Under the pieces are notes generated by a model that saw only the letters and a program-made list of their open reading frames with translations, had not been told where the DNA came from and searched no databases. Positions 34,265-43,492 of a DNA stretch of 64,000 nt are shown piece after piece (within the stretch, counting starts at the first letter, position 1; each line of letters opens with the position of its first letter). A program made the translations under genes and the position numbers. This DNA comes from Streptomyces hundungensis (GTDB lineage: Bacteria > Actinomycetota > Actinomycetes > Streptomycetales > Streptomycetaceae): the NCBI RefSeq assembly GCF_003627815.1, contig NZ_CP032698.1, forward strand, positions 2,046,001 to 2,110,000, read 5' to 3'.

Positions 34265-35464
34265 CTAAGTGAAGGCAGGCGCCGAGGCGGGAAGTGCACT
34301 GTCCAACAGGGTCGAATCGCCCATTTCACTCAGCACGAGAGCGAGCGCGCCCAGCACTTCGGCCCGGCCGCCCAGCGCCCCGGGAAGAACCGACAACTGC
34401 CGTGCGGCGCTGGGGATCGCGTACCGCGACACCGAGTCCCTGATCGGCCCCAGAACGAGCTCGCCGGCCTCCGCGAGGTCGCCGCCGAGGACCACCCGGC
34501 TGGGGTTGAGGAGGTTGCACAGATTGGCCACGCCGCTGCCGATGTGGCGTCCGACGTCCGCGATCACCCGACGACATCCCGGGTCACCCGCGCGGGCCAT
34601 TTGGACCACACGCTCCATCGTCAGGTCGGCGCCGTGGCTGGATTGCAACAGCGGCAGCACATAGCGGGCCGCGGTGAAGGTCTCCAGGCAGCCGCGGTTG
34701 CCGCAGCGGCACACCGGGCCCGACTCGTCCAGGGTGATGTGCCCGATCTCGCCCGCGGTGCCGCCGGGCCCGCGGTAGATCTGCCCGTCTATCACCAGGC
34801 CGGCGCCCACACCGCTGGCGACCTTGATGTACGCCAGGTCCCGCACCCCGCGCCCGGCGCCCCACACCAGCTCGCCGAGGGCGCCCAGGTTGGCGTCGTT
34901 GTCGACGTACACCGGCACGCCCAGGCGCCCGGAGAGCTCCTCGCTGGGGTTGATGCCGGTCCAGCCCGGCAGGATCGAGGTGGAGCCGAGCGTGCCGGAC
35001 TCCACATCGATGGGTCCCGGCACGCCGAGACCCACCCCGATGACCTTGTCCTGGCCGATGCCGGTGGCCGCGATCAGGCGCTTGACCAGCTCCTCGGCCC
35101 GGCCGAAGCCCTGCGCGGAGGAGGCGTCGACATCGAGCGGCTCGGACTCCTCGGCGAGCACCTGGTGGGCCAGGTTGCCGACCGCGACCCGCAGGTGCGT
35201 ATGGCCGAAATCGACCCCGATCACGATGCCCGCCGAGCCGCTGAGCGAGACGCTGCGGGCCCTGCGGCCGCCGGCCGAGGTGGGGGTGACCTCGACGGTC
35301 CCGCCGTCCTTCAGCTCACGGACGATGTTGGAGACGGTGGCCGCGGACAGACCCGTCGTCCTGGCGATCTCGGCCTGGGTGAGCGAGCCCGCCATGCGCA
35401 CGGCGCGTACGACCCGCTCAAGGTTGGCCCGGTGCAGTGACGTCTGCGACCCCGGAGTCTCCAT
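34265..35464 (-). CDS. rok7B7: ROK-family transcriptional regulator Rok7B7
   Basis: A 399-residue ROK repressor. The N-terminal winged helix (about 10-60) holds LTQAEIARTTGLSAATVSNIVREL; the sugar-kinase-like ROK domain follows, with IGVDFGHTHLRVAVGN, GVGLGVPGPID, and the zinc motif CRCGNRGCLETF. From the literature, Rok7B7 of S. coelicolor affects xylose use, carbon catabolite repression and antibiotic production, and lies between ngcEFG and xylFGH as here. ATG at 35464 gives the normal N-terminus METPGSQTSLHRANLERV; the ATG-like start at 35515 would add a non-conserved stretch. Confidence 0.92.
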   Translation of the reverse strand: METPGSQTSLHRANLERVVRAVRMAGSLTQAEIARTTGLSAATVSNIVRELKDGGTVEVTPTSAGGRRARSVSLSGSAGIVIGVDFGHTHLRVAVGNLAHQVLAEESEPLDVDASSAQGFGRAEELVKRLIAATGIGQDKVIGVGLGVPGPIDVESGTLGSTSILPGWTGINPSEELSGRLGVPVYVDNDANLGALGELVWGAGRGVRDLAYIKVASGVGAGLVIDGQIYRGPGGTAGEIGHITLDESGPVCRCGNRGCLETFTAARYVLPLLQSSHGADLTMERVVQMARAGDPGCRRVIADVGRHIGSGVANLCNLLNPSRVVLGGDLAEAGELVLGPIRDSVSRYAIPSAARQLSVLPGALGGRAEVLGALALVLSEMGDSTLLDSALPASAPAFT

Positions 35465-35629
35465 CGACTCATCCACTCCCGCCGTAGGCGGACGGCACGA
35501 CGGCCGCCCCCACACGGAGCCGCAGCAATGAGGCCCCGTCTTATCTCCAACATGTGAACCCTAAGCTCAGCCTTCTGGGTGGTCTCCCGTCAAGACCTGA
35601 GCAGACGCGGAGCGGATCGGGGAACGCGC

Positions 35630-35662
35630 GACCGCCCGTGGGCGCGGGGCCCACGGGCGGTC
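35630..35662 (-). terminator. Terminator of the ngcEFG operon
   Basis: A 14-bp perfect stem (GACCGCCCGTGGGC) with a 5-bp loop lies 28 bp after the ngcG stop and 165 bp before rok7B7. Confidence 0.7.
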
Positions 35663-35690
35663 GGGGGAAGAAGGCGGAGGCGGAGACCGG

Positions 35691-36602
35691 CTACTTGAGG
35701 GCTCCCGCCGTCAGGCCCGCCTGGACCTGCTTCTGGAAGACGATGTAGACGGCGAGCACGGGCAGCATCGCGATCGAGAGCCCCGCGAAAAGCGCTCCCC
35801 AGTCGCCCTGGTAGCCCTGCTGCACGGCGAGGTCCGCGAGCCCCTGGGTGAGCACCCAGTTCTTGGTGTCGCCCTGGTTGAGCACCAGGGGCAGCAGGTA
35901 CTGGTTCCACTGGCCGAGCACGTTGAAGATGCCGATGCTGATGATGCCGGGCTTGGCCATCGGCAGCATGATCTGGAAGAACGTGCGGGTGTGCGAGGCC
36001 CCGTCGATGAGCGCGGCCTCGGCGACGGTGGTCGGCAGCGTCCGGAAGAACGCCGTCATGAAGAAGACCGTGAACGGCAGCGAGTACGCGATGTAGATGA
36101 GGATCAGGCCGGGCAGCGTGTTCAGGATGCCCAGGTTCTTGGTGACGAAGAACAGCGGCACGAGGACCATCACCACGGGGAACGCCATGCCGCCGACGAA
36201 CAGGAAGTAGATGAACCTGTTGCCGGGGAACTCGAAGCGGGCCAGCACATAGGCCGCCATCGAGCCGAGCAGCATCGTGCCGGCGGTCGAAAGCCCCACC
36301 ACGAAGGCCGTGTTGATGAAGTACTGGCCGATGTTGGCCTTGCTCCAGGCCCGCGACCAGTTCTCGAAGTGGAGCTCACCGGGGAGCGCCCAGGGGTGGG
36401 TGAGGATGTCGCCGGAGGTCTTGAACGAGCTCCACAGCGCCCACAGCAGGGGGACGCCCACCATGAGCGCCCAGACCAGGAGGAACACATGGGAGAAGGC
36501 GTTGAGCACGCCCCCCTCGCTGCTGCGCCACTTCCAGCGGGCGGCGCTGGTGGCGGGGGCGGTGGTCTGCTCGCCGTCCACCGGCAGGGTTTCGGTCGTC
36601 AT
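35691..36602 (-). CDS. ngcG: Carbohydrate ABC transporter permease NgcG
   Basis: A 303-residue MalG-type permease (CUT1 family) with six membrane segments. The cytoplasmic EAA loop, which docks the ATPase, is EAALIDGASHTRTFFQIMLPMAKPGI in two pieces around residues 195-220. N-terminal 35 residues are soluble. NgcEFG systems import N-acetylglucosamine and N,N'-diacetylchitobiose, the products of chitin breakdown; they usually borrow the shared ATPase MsiK encoded elsewhere, and no ATPase gene is present here either. 10 bp after ngcF in the same operon. Confidence 0.87.
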   Translation of the reverse strand: MTTETLPVDGEQTTAPATSAARWKWRSSEGGVLNAFSHVFLLVWALMVGVPLLWALWSSFKTSGDILTHPWALPGELHFENWSRAWSKANIGQYFINTAFVVGLSTAGTMLLGSMAAYVLARFEFPGNRFIYFLFVGGMAFPVVMVLVPLFFVTKNLGILNTLPGLILIYIAYSLPFTVFFMTAFFRTLPTTVAEAALIDGASHTRTFFQIMLPMAKPGIISIGIFNVLGQWNQYLLPLVLNQGDTKNWVLTQGLADLAVQQGYQGDWGALFAGLSIAMLPVLAVYIVFQKQVQAGLTAGALK

Positions 36603-36612
36603 CGCGCCATCC

Positions 36613-37539
36613 CTAGAATTCGATGCGCTCGCGGCGCGAGAGCCGCATGCTGAGAACGGCGAACACCAGGGTCACGATCAGCATCGCGACACCCATGGCG
36701 GCGGCCATTCCGTACTGGCTGTTGTCCCGGAACGCCGTCTTGTACAGGAGCAGCGGGACCACGTCGGTGGACTCGTCGGGGCCGCCGACGTTCACGGACA
36801 TCAGCTGTACGTAGATGAACGCGTCCATCGCGATGATGCCCATGTAGACCCAGGCGGTGGCCACCGTGTCCCGCAGCAGCGGCAGGGTGATCCGGAAGAA
36901 CGTCTTGACCCGCGAGGCGCCGTCCAGGAGGGCCGCCTCGTAGATCTCGCCCGGGATGGAGGCCATGCCGGCCGAGAACAGGACGACGTAGAAACCGACG
37001 TTCGCCCACACCATCACGACCATGATGCAGATCAGCGCGATGCTGGAATCGCCGAGCCAGGACTGCTGGAGCGAGCCCAGACCGACGCTGGAGAGAAGGG
37101 AGTTGAGCATTCCGTTCTCGGGGTCGGGATTGTAGATCTGCTGCCACAGGATCGCGATGATCGTGATCGAGAGGACCTGCGGGAAGAAGAAGATCACCTT
37201 GTAGAGGCCCGAGCCCCGTACGCCGGCGACCCCCGCAGAACCCCTGCGACGGCCGCCGACATTCAGCATGAAGGCGAAGAAGAGACCGAAGGCCAGCGTG
37301 ACGACCGGCACGAAGAGCAACAGAAGGACGTTGTGCCACAACGCCTTCCAGAACAGGTCGTTGTGGATCAGCTTCTGATAGTTGTCCAACCCGATGAAAT
37401 TCTTCTCGGGGGTCAGTCCGCTCCAGCTCGTCAGCGAAATCTGGAAGTCCTGGAGGAAGGGCGAGATCACGAGGACCCCGTACAGCGCCAGGGGAATTGC
37501 CAGGAATCCGATGATGAACCGGTACTTGCCGTGTCGCAT
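36613..37539 (-). CDS. ngcF: Carbohydrate ABC transporter permease NgcF
   Basis: A 308-residue MalF-type permease with six membrane segments (CUT1). The EAA loop is YEAALLDGASRVKTFFRITLPLL (residues around 198-220). It forms a heterodimer with NgcG. ATG start at 37539; the 45-bp gap after ngcE is short enough for one transcript. The name follows synteny with rok7B7 and sequence type; a different beta-glucoside or chito-oligosaccharide specificity cannot be excluded. Confidence 0.87.
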   Translation of the reverse strand: MRHGKYRFIIGFLAIPLALYGVLVISPFLQDFQISLTSWSGLTPEKNFIGLDNYQKLIHNDLFWKALWHNVLLLLFVPVVTLAFGLFFAFMLNVGGRRRGSAGVAGVRGSGLYKVIFFFPQVLSITIIAILWQQIYNPDPENGMLNSLLSSVGLGSLQQSWLGDSSIALICIMVVMVWANVGFYVVLFSAGMASIPGEIYEAALLDGASRVKTFFRITLPLLRDTVATAWVYMGIIAMDAFIYVQLMSVNVGGPDESTDVVPLLLYKTAFRDNSQYGMAAAMGVAMLIVTLVFAVLSMRLSRRERIEF

Positions 37540-37584
37540 GTCGCCGGTCGCTCTCGTCTCAGCCAGTGGGGTTAAGCGGCCTCG

Positions 37585-39009
37585 TCAGAGGTGCTTGAAC
37601 TTCGGGACGGAGGAGTCCTTCTTGGTGTCGTCCGCCGCCTTCTGGGCGCGGTCGATCCACTCGGTCGCCTTGATCTTGCCGCTGAGCAGGTCCAGGGTGA
37701 GGTTGCCGATGGTCTCGTTGTTCAGCTTCTTGTACCAGTCCTGGAGCCGGGAGTTGAGGACGTTGGGGCCCGCCGCCTTCAGCGCGGCGTTCGCCGAGGT
37801 CAGGCCCGGGGTCAGGGAGAGGCCGTCGGCGGCGCCCTGGACGCAGGTCAGCGACTTGATGGCGTTGGTGAAGTTGGAGGTCTGCTTCTTGCTGAGCATG
37901 ATGCGCAGCAGCTCCATGCCGCCCGTGGGGTTCTTGCCGTCCTTGGCGACGATGAAGGGCTCGCCGGCCGCCGCGTACAGGGCGCCGAAGGGCAGCTTGT
38001 CGTTCGGGCCGGAGCCGATGAGGGAGCCGACCGCGAGGTCGAAGTCCTTCGGCATGGTGGGCGCGGCCTCGTTCTCCACCCAGGAGCCGTCGGAGACCAT
38101 CGCGGCGCGGCCCTGCGTCCAGGCGGTCTGCATCTGGATGTGGGTCATGCCCTCGGAGCCCTGGAGGAAGTAGCCCTGGCCGGCCAGCTCCTCGTAGTAC
38201 GCGATGACCTCCTTGACCGCGTCGGTCTTGAAGGCGCCGTCGTCGAGGTTGTCGATCGCGTTGAGGGCTTCCTTGCCGCCGACCTTGCCGATCTGGTGCA
38301 GCAGGTCGAAGTGGACGTAGTACGGGTACTTGCCCGGGTAGGTGAACGGCGCGATGCCCGCGGCCTTGATCTTCTTGCAGAGCGCCAGCATGTCCGAGAA
38401 GGTCTGGGGGTAGGTCCAGCCCTTCTCCTTGAACAGCTTGTTGGAGTAGAAGGTGCCGTAGACGGTGAACGCGTAGTTGAACGCGTACATCTCCTTGGAG
38501 CCGAACTGGCCCTGCTCGACGGTGCCGGCGATCAGGACGTCGCGGACCTTCTTCGAGGGGTCGTCGATGGTCGGCGCGTCCAGGAGCGGGGTGAGGTCCT
38601 GGAGCTTGCCGGTCTTGGCGAGGGCCGCGGTGTCGAGGTTGTCGGCACCGGAGTTGTCCATGAAGTCCGGCGGGCTGCTGCTGGCGAACCGCGGCTGGAG
38701 CTTGGGGCCGATGGCCTGGGTGCCGGTGTGCTTGACCGTGATGCCGTACTTGGCGTTGTAGTCGGCCTCGGCGGACTTGATGTAGTCGTCGCCGAAGCCG
38801 CCCTTGAAGACGAACGCCTCAAGGGCGGTGCCCTTGTTGACGCCCAGCGGATTGTCCGCCGACTTGGTGCCCTGAGAACTGGGCTTCTTGGTGGTGTCAC
38901 CGCTGTCGGAACTGGCACACGCGCTCAGAAGCGACGTCGCCGGCACTGCCAGCAGGCCGATTGCCATGGCCCGCTTGAGTGCGTCACGACGGTTGATCTC
39001 GGATCCCAT
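37585..39009 (-). CDS. ngcE: Extracellular solute-binding lipoprotein NgcE
   Basis: A 474-residue binding protein for the NgcFG permeases. It begins INRRDALKRAMAIGLLAVPA and ends its signal with lipobox LSAC (Cys31); the twin arginine followed by a long hydrophobic stretch makes Tat export plausible. The mature part is a family 1 extracellular solute-binding fold. From literature, NgcE of S. coelicolor (from memory, Iinuma and colleagues 2018) binds N,N'-diacetylchitobiose. ATG at 39009 follows GAGGA. It is first in the operon and divergent from the GH92 gene, sharing a regulatory gap. Confidence 0.87.
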   Translation of the reverse strand: MGSEINRRDALKRAMAIGLLAVPATSLLSACASSDSGDTTKKPSSQGTKSADNPLGVNKGTALEAFVFKGGFGDDYIKSAEADYNAKYGITVKHTGTQAIGPKLQPRFASSSPPDFMDNSGADNLDTAALAKTGKLQDLTPLLDAPTIDDPSKKVRDVLIAGTVEQGQFGSKEMYAFNYAFTVYGTFYSNKLFKEKGWTYPQTFSDMLALCKKIKAAGIAPFTYPGKYPYYVHFDLLHQIGKVGGKEALNAIDNLDDGAFKTDAVKEVIAYYEELAGQGYFLQGSEGMTHIQMQTAWTQGRAAMVSDGSWVENEAAPTMPKDFDLAVGSLIGSGPNDKLPFGALYAAAGEPFIVAKDGKNPTGGMELLRIMLSKKQTSNFTNAIKSLTCVQGAADGLSLTPGLTSANAALKAAGPNVLNSRLQDWYKKLNNETIGNLTLDLLSGKIKATEWIDRAQKAADDTKKDSSVPKFKHL

Positions 39010-39492
39010 GCTCAAGTCCTCGCCTTCTCCAGGACTCATGCGGTGCAGCGGAATCCGCCGACGCCCGCGAACAGTTGAAGCGTGAGTGATGCCGTACATC
39101 CATCGCGGAGGCTGCCCGGCCCCGGGCCGACCGGCCCGCACGCGGTTCCCCCGCCCGCGTTCAGCGGGTTGCCCGGACGCCGACAGGTATAGTCCACTTC
39201 CCGTCAACTGAGCAAGATCGAAAGCACGGTTGGCCGACAGTCTTTCCCGAGTTGAGACCTCGGCGATGTATTCGTTGGTACGTACCAATGGGGAGGGGCT
39301 GCTCCTTTTGACGCGCATTACACACCTTGACGACTGCATTGCCGCGCCGATTCAAGCCACGCATTCCTTCCCAACACCCTTGACACCACGCCGCACTTGC
39401 CGCGCTACTGGATCCTGCGTTTTCTCTCTGACAACGTTGTCCACCTCGCATCTGCCGGTCGACACCGGCGCGCGCCGAAGGAAAGGGCCAGC
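39010..39492. promoter_or_regulatory. Divergent regulatory gap between ngcE and the GH92 gene
   Basis: This 483-bp gap has no credible gene but holds two clean palindromes. TTGGTACGTACCAA (39275-39288, perfect) lies in the middle. GACAACGTTGTC (39430-39441, perfect) lies 52 bp before the GH92 start and matches the TGACAACGTTGTCA type of operator used by LacI-family sugar repressors in Streptomyces. The gap's centre is unusually AT-rich for the window, consistent with promoters on both sides. Confidence 0.65.
39430..39441 (+). promoter_or_regulatory. LacI-family-type operator before the GH92 gene
   Basis: A perfect 12-bp palindrome GACAACGTTGTC, extended on the left by T (TGACAACGTTGTCC). Central CG and AACGTT core are typical of LacI/PurR operators, so sugar-dependent control of the mannosidase gene is likely. 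The cognate repressor is not in this window. Confidence 0.6.
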
Positions 39493-42400
39493 ATGCTGCC
39501 CAGATCCCGGTACCGACGAGGACCGGCGGCCGTCCTTGCCGCCGCCTCGTTCCTGCTCGTAGTGACGACCCAGTGGGCGGTGGGGACGCCGTCCGCGACC
39601 GCCCAACCGGCCCAGCACGGCGGCCGGTTCAGCACCTCCTTCGAGACCGGCGAGCCCCAGCCGGAGTGGGCCAATACCGTAGAGAGGGACCGGGCCGGAA
39701 CCAAGCGGTCCTCGGGGGTCGACGGCGCCTTCAGCAGTGGCATACCGGGCAATGTGACGGACCGGGTCACCGATGTCCGGGCCAGCGCCGAGAACACCGA
39801 CGGCGGGGAGGTGAAGGAGAACCTCGTCGACGGCCAGCCGAGCACCAAATGGCTCGCCTTCCAGCCGACGGCCTGGCTGGAATTCGATCTCTCCGAACCG
39901 GTGAAGATCCTCGCCTACGCGTTGACGTCGGCCAACGACGCGCCCGAACGCGACCCCAGGGACTGGACGCTGAAGGGGTCGGCGGACGGCAAGGACTGGA
40001 GGACCCTGGACAGCCGTGCGGGCCAGAGCTTCAAGAGCCGCTTCCAGACCACGACGTACGACATCGTCAACACCACCGCCTACGCGCACTACCGCCTGGA
40101 GATCACCGCCAACGGCGGCGCCCCGATCACCCAGCTCGGCGACCTCCAGTTCTCCAACGGCGACACCACCACGCCCACCCCGCCGGACATGCTGACCGCG
40201 CCCGACCGGGGTCCCGGCGGCTCCCCCACCGCCAAGGCCAACGCGGGCTTCACCGGGAAGCGCGCGCTGCGCTACGCCGGCACCCACACGGCCAAGGGCC
40301 GGGCCTACTCGTACAACAAGGTCTTCGACGTCGATCTGCCGGTGACCCGGGACACCGAACTCGACTACAAGATCTTCCCGTCGATGACGGAGACCGACCT
40401 CACCTACCCCGCCACCCATGTGGCCGTCGACCTCGCCTTCACCGACGGCACCTATCTGAGTGACCTCAAGGCGCTCGACGCGCACGGCGGGCGGCTCGAC
40501 CCGCAGGGGCAGGGCGCCGCCAAGACGCTCTACGTCAACCAGTGGAACCAGGTCTCCTCGGTGATCGGCACGGTCGCCGCCGGCCGGACGGTGGACCGGA
40601 TCCTGGTGGCGTACGACTCCCCCCAGGGCCCCGCCGCGTTCCAGGGCTGGATCGACGACCTCACCATCGCGCCGAAGAAGCCCGCCAAGCCGCTCGCGCA
40701 CCTCTCCGACTACGCGCTCACCACTCGCGGCACCAACTCCAGCGGCTCCTTCTCGCGCGGCAACAACTTCCCCGCGACCGCGGTCCCCAACGGGTTCAAC
40801 TTCTGGACCCCGGTCACCAACGCCGGATCGCAGGACTGGCTGTACGACTACGCGCGGCGCAACAACGCCGACAACCTGCCCACCCTCCAGGCCTTCAGCG
40901 CCAGCCACGAACCGAGCCCGTGGATGGGCGACCGGCAGACCTTCCAGGTGATGCCGTCGGCGGCGGCCGGCACCCCCGACGCCTCCCGCACCGCCCGCGC
41001 GCTGCCCTTCCGCCACGAGCGGGAGACCGCCAGGCCGTACTACTACGGGGTGACCTTCGAGAACGGCCTCACCACCGAGATCACACCCACCGACCACGCG
41101 GCGATGATGCGGTTCACCTATCCCGGTGACGACGCGAGCCTGATCCTCGACAACGTCACCAACCAGGGCGGCCTCATCCTGGACGCGGCCACGCGTTCCT
41201 TCACCGGCTACTCCGACGTCAAGAGCGGTCTGTCCGCAGGCGCCGGGAGGCTCTTCGTGTACGGCGTCTTCGACGCGCCCGTCACCGCGAGCGGCAAGCT
41301 GCCGGGCGGTGGCGGCGCCGACGTCACCGGCTACGCGCGCTTCAAGCCCGGCAAGGACCACACGGTCACGCTGCGGCTCGCGACCTCGCTGATCAGCGTG
41401 AACCAGGCGAAGGCGAACCTGGCCGCCGAGATCCCGGCGAAGGCCCGCTTCGAGACGGTCCGGGACCAGGCGCGCCAGGCCTGGGACAGGATCCTCGGCC
41501 GCATCGAGGTCGAGGGCGCCTCGCAGGAGCAGCTGACCACCTTGTACTCCTCGCTGTACCGGCTCTACCTGTACCCCAACTCCGGCTTCGAGAAGGTCGG
41601 TTCGAAGAACCGGTACGCCAGCCCGTTCTCGCCGAAGACCGGCGAGGACACCCCCACGCACACCGGGTCGAAGGTCGTCGACGGCACGGTCTACGTCAAC
41701 AACGGGTTCTGGGACACCTACCGCACGACCTGGCCCGCCTACTCGCTCTTCACCCCGAAGAAGGCCGGCGAGATGGTCGACGGCTTCGTCCAGCAGTACA
41801 AGGACGGCGGCTGGATCTCGCGCTGGTCCTCGCCCGGCTACGCCGACCTGATGACCGGCACCAGCTCCGACGTGGCCTTCGCGGACGCCTATGTGAAGGG
41901 CGTGAAGTTCGACGCGGAGGCCGCCTATGAGGCGGCCCTGAAGAACGCGACGGTCGCCCCGCCGTCCTCGGGGGTGGGCCGCAAGGGCATGGACACCTCC
42001 CCCTTCCTCGGCTACGCGCCGACCTCCACGCCCGAGGGCCTGTCCTGGTCGATGGAGGGATACGTCAACGACTACGGCCTCGCGAAGATGGGCCAGGCGT
42101 TGTACGAGAAGACGAAGAAGCCCCGCTACAAGGAGGAGTCGGCGTACTTCCTGGGCCGGGCCCAGAACTACGTGAAGCTCTTCGACAGCAAGGCGGGCTT
42201 CTTCCAGGGCAAGGACGCGGCCGGCCAATGGCGCGTGGACAGCGCGAAGTTCGACCCGCGCGTCTGGGGTTACGACTACACCGAGACCGACGGCTGGGGC
42301 TATGCCTTCACCGCCCCGCAGGACTCCCGGGGCCTGGCCAACCTGTACGGCGGCCGGGCAGGCCTCGCCCAGAAGCTGGATGCCTACTTCTCGACGCCGG

Positions 42401-43323
42401 AGACCGCCTCACCCGAGTTCGCCGGTTCGTACGGCAGCGTCATCCACGAGATGACCGAGGCGCGTGATGTGCGGATGGGCCAGTACGGCCACTCCAACCA
42501 GGTCGCGCACCACGTCACGTACATGTACGACGCGGCGGGCCGGCCGGACAAGGCGCAGGAGAAGATCCGCGAGGTCCTGCGCCGGCTGTACAACGGCAGC
42601 GAGATCGGGCAGGGCTACCACGGCGACGAGGACAACGGCGAGCAGTCGGCCTGGTTCGTGTTCTCGGCGCTCGGCTTCTACCCGCTGGTCATGGGCGGCG
42701 GTGAGTACGCCATCGGCTCGCCCCTGTTCACCAAGGCGACCGTCCATCTGGAGAACGGCCGCGATCTGGTGGTGAAGGCGCCGAAGAACAGCGTCTCCAA
42801 CGTCTATGTGCAGTCCCTGAAGGTCAACGGGAAGGCGTGGAACTCCACGGCGCTCCCGCACGACCTGCTGGCGCGGGGCGGCACCCTCGACTTCACCATG
42901 GGTGCCAAGCCCTCGTCGTGGGGCACCGCGAAGAACGCGGCGCCGGTCTCCATAGCCCAGGACGACAAGGTGCCCGCTCCCCCGGCCGACGCGATCACCG
43001 GTTCCGGCCCGCTGTTCGACAACTCCTCGGCGACGTCGGGCGAGTTCACGACGGTGGAACTGCCGGTGGCGGGCGCCCCCCGCGCGCTCCAGTACACCCT
43101 CACCTCCGGTGACCACGCCAAGGCGCCGACGTCCTGGACGCTTCAAAGCTCCGCCGACGGCACGACGTGGAAGGACCTCGACCGCCGGACCGACGACCGC
43201 TTCACCTGGGACCACCAGACCAGGGTGTTCTCCGTGCGGGCCCCCGGCTCGTATCCGCACTACCGGTTGGTGAGCGGGAGCGGAGGCGGTGCGACCCTCG
43301 CGGAGGTCGAGCTGCTCTCCTGA
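39493..43323 (+). CDS. Secreted GH92-family alpha-mannosidase with carbohydrate-binding modules
   Basis: A 1276-residue exported enzyme. Signal peptide about 1-36. An F5/8 type C (CBM32-like) domain around 80-225 (VKENLVDGQPSTKWLAF) is followed by a linker and the large GH92 catalytic region (about 420-1130). GH92 hallmarks are all there: NGFWDTYRTTWPAYSLFTP, GTSSDVAFADAYVKG, YTETDGWGYAFTAPQD, MGQYGHSNQVAHHVTYMYDAAG and GYHGDEDNGEQSAWFVFSAL with catalytic Glu. A second discoidin-like domain closes the protein (about 1175-1276). GH92 enzymes are calcium-dependent exo-alpha-mannosidases (mostly alpha-1,2) acting on N-glycans or fungal mannan. ATG after AAGGAAAGG. Confidence 0.92.
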   Translation: MLPRSRYRRGPAAVLAAASFLLVVTTQWAVGTPSATAQPAQHGGRFSTSFETGEPQPEWANTVERDRAGTKRSSGVDGAFSSGIPGNVTDRVTDVRASAENTDGGEVKENLVDGQPSTKWLAFQPTAWLEFDLSEPVKILAYALTSANDAPERDPRDWTLKGSADGKDWRTLDSRAGQSFKSRFQTTTYDIVNTTAYAHYRLEITANGGAPITQLGDLQFSNGDTTTPTPPDMLTAPDRGPGGSPTAKANAGFTGKRALRYAGTHTAKGRAYSYNKVFDVDLPVTRDTELDYKIFPSMTETDLTYPATHVAVDLAFTDGTYLSDLKALDAHGGRLDPQGQGAAKTLYVNQWNQVSSVIGTVAAGRTVDRILVAYDSPQGPAAFQGWIDDLTIAPKKPAKPLAHLSDYALTTRGTNSSGSFSRGNNFPATAVPNGFNFWTPVTNAGSQDWLYDYARRNNADNLPTLQAFSASHEPSPWMGDRQTFQVMPSAAAGTPDASRTARALPFRHERETARPYYYGVTFENGLTTEITPTDHAAMMRFTYPGDDASLILDNVTNQGGLILDAATRSFTGYSDVKSGLSAGAGRLFVYGVFDAPVTASGKLPGGGGADVTGYARFKPGKDHTVTLRLATSLISVNQAKANLAAEIPAKARFETVRDQARQAWDRILGRIEVEGASQEQLTTLYSSLYRLYLYPNSGFEKVGSKNRYASPFSPKTGEDTPTHTGSKVVDGTVYVNNGFWDTYRTTWPAYSLFTPKKAGEMVDGFVQQYKDGGWISRWSSPGYADLMTGTSSDVAFADAYVKGVKFDAEAAYEAALKNATVAPPSSGVGRKGMDTSPFLGYAPTSTPEGLSWSMEGYVNDYGLAKMGQALYEKTKKPRYKEESAYFLGRAQNYVKLFDSKAGFFQGKDAAGQWRVDSAKFDPRVWGYDYTETDGWGYAFTAPQDSRGLANLYGGRAGLAQKLDAYFSTPETASPEFAGSYGSVIHEMTEARDVRMGQYGHSNQVAHHVTYMYDAAGRPDKAQEKIREVLRRLYNGSEIGQGYHGDEDNGEQSAWFVFSALGFYPLVMGGGEYAIGSPLFTKATVHLENGRDLVVKAPKNSVSNVYVQSLKVNGKAWNSTALPHDLLARGGTLDFTMGAKPSSWGTAKNAAPVSIAQDDKVPAPPADAITGSGPLFDNSSATSGEFTTVELPVAGAPRALQYTLTSGDHAKAPTSWTLQSSADGTTWKDLDRRTDDRFTWDHQTRVFSVRAPGSYPHYRLVSGSGGGATLAEVELLS

Positions 43324-43492
43324 ACGGCCGCGGATACCGGGGGATTTCACCCGGGCAAAGCTCATCTTTCCCGGTATTCGGACGAGTGCAGCTGTAAGGA
43401 TGCGGTGAAAGCAGCGCGGTGGGGTGTCGTACGGCTCATGGGTCGTACGGCGCCCCGTCCGCGCTTTCGCCACCGCAAGTCAGGAGCACTAC

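Noticed and set aside
39352..42228. A 958-codon minus-strand open frame opposite the GH92 gene
   Set aside because: Arg/Gly/Val-rich shadow composition, no family match and it reads antisense to a clearly recognised GH92 enzyme.
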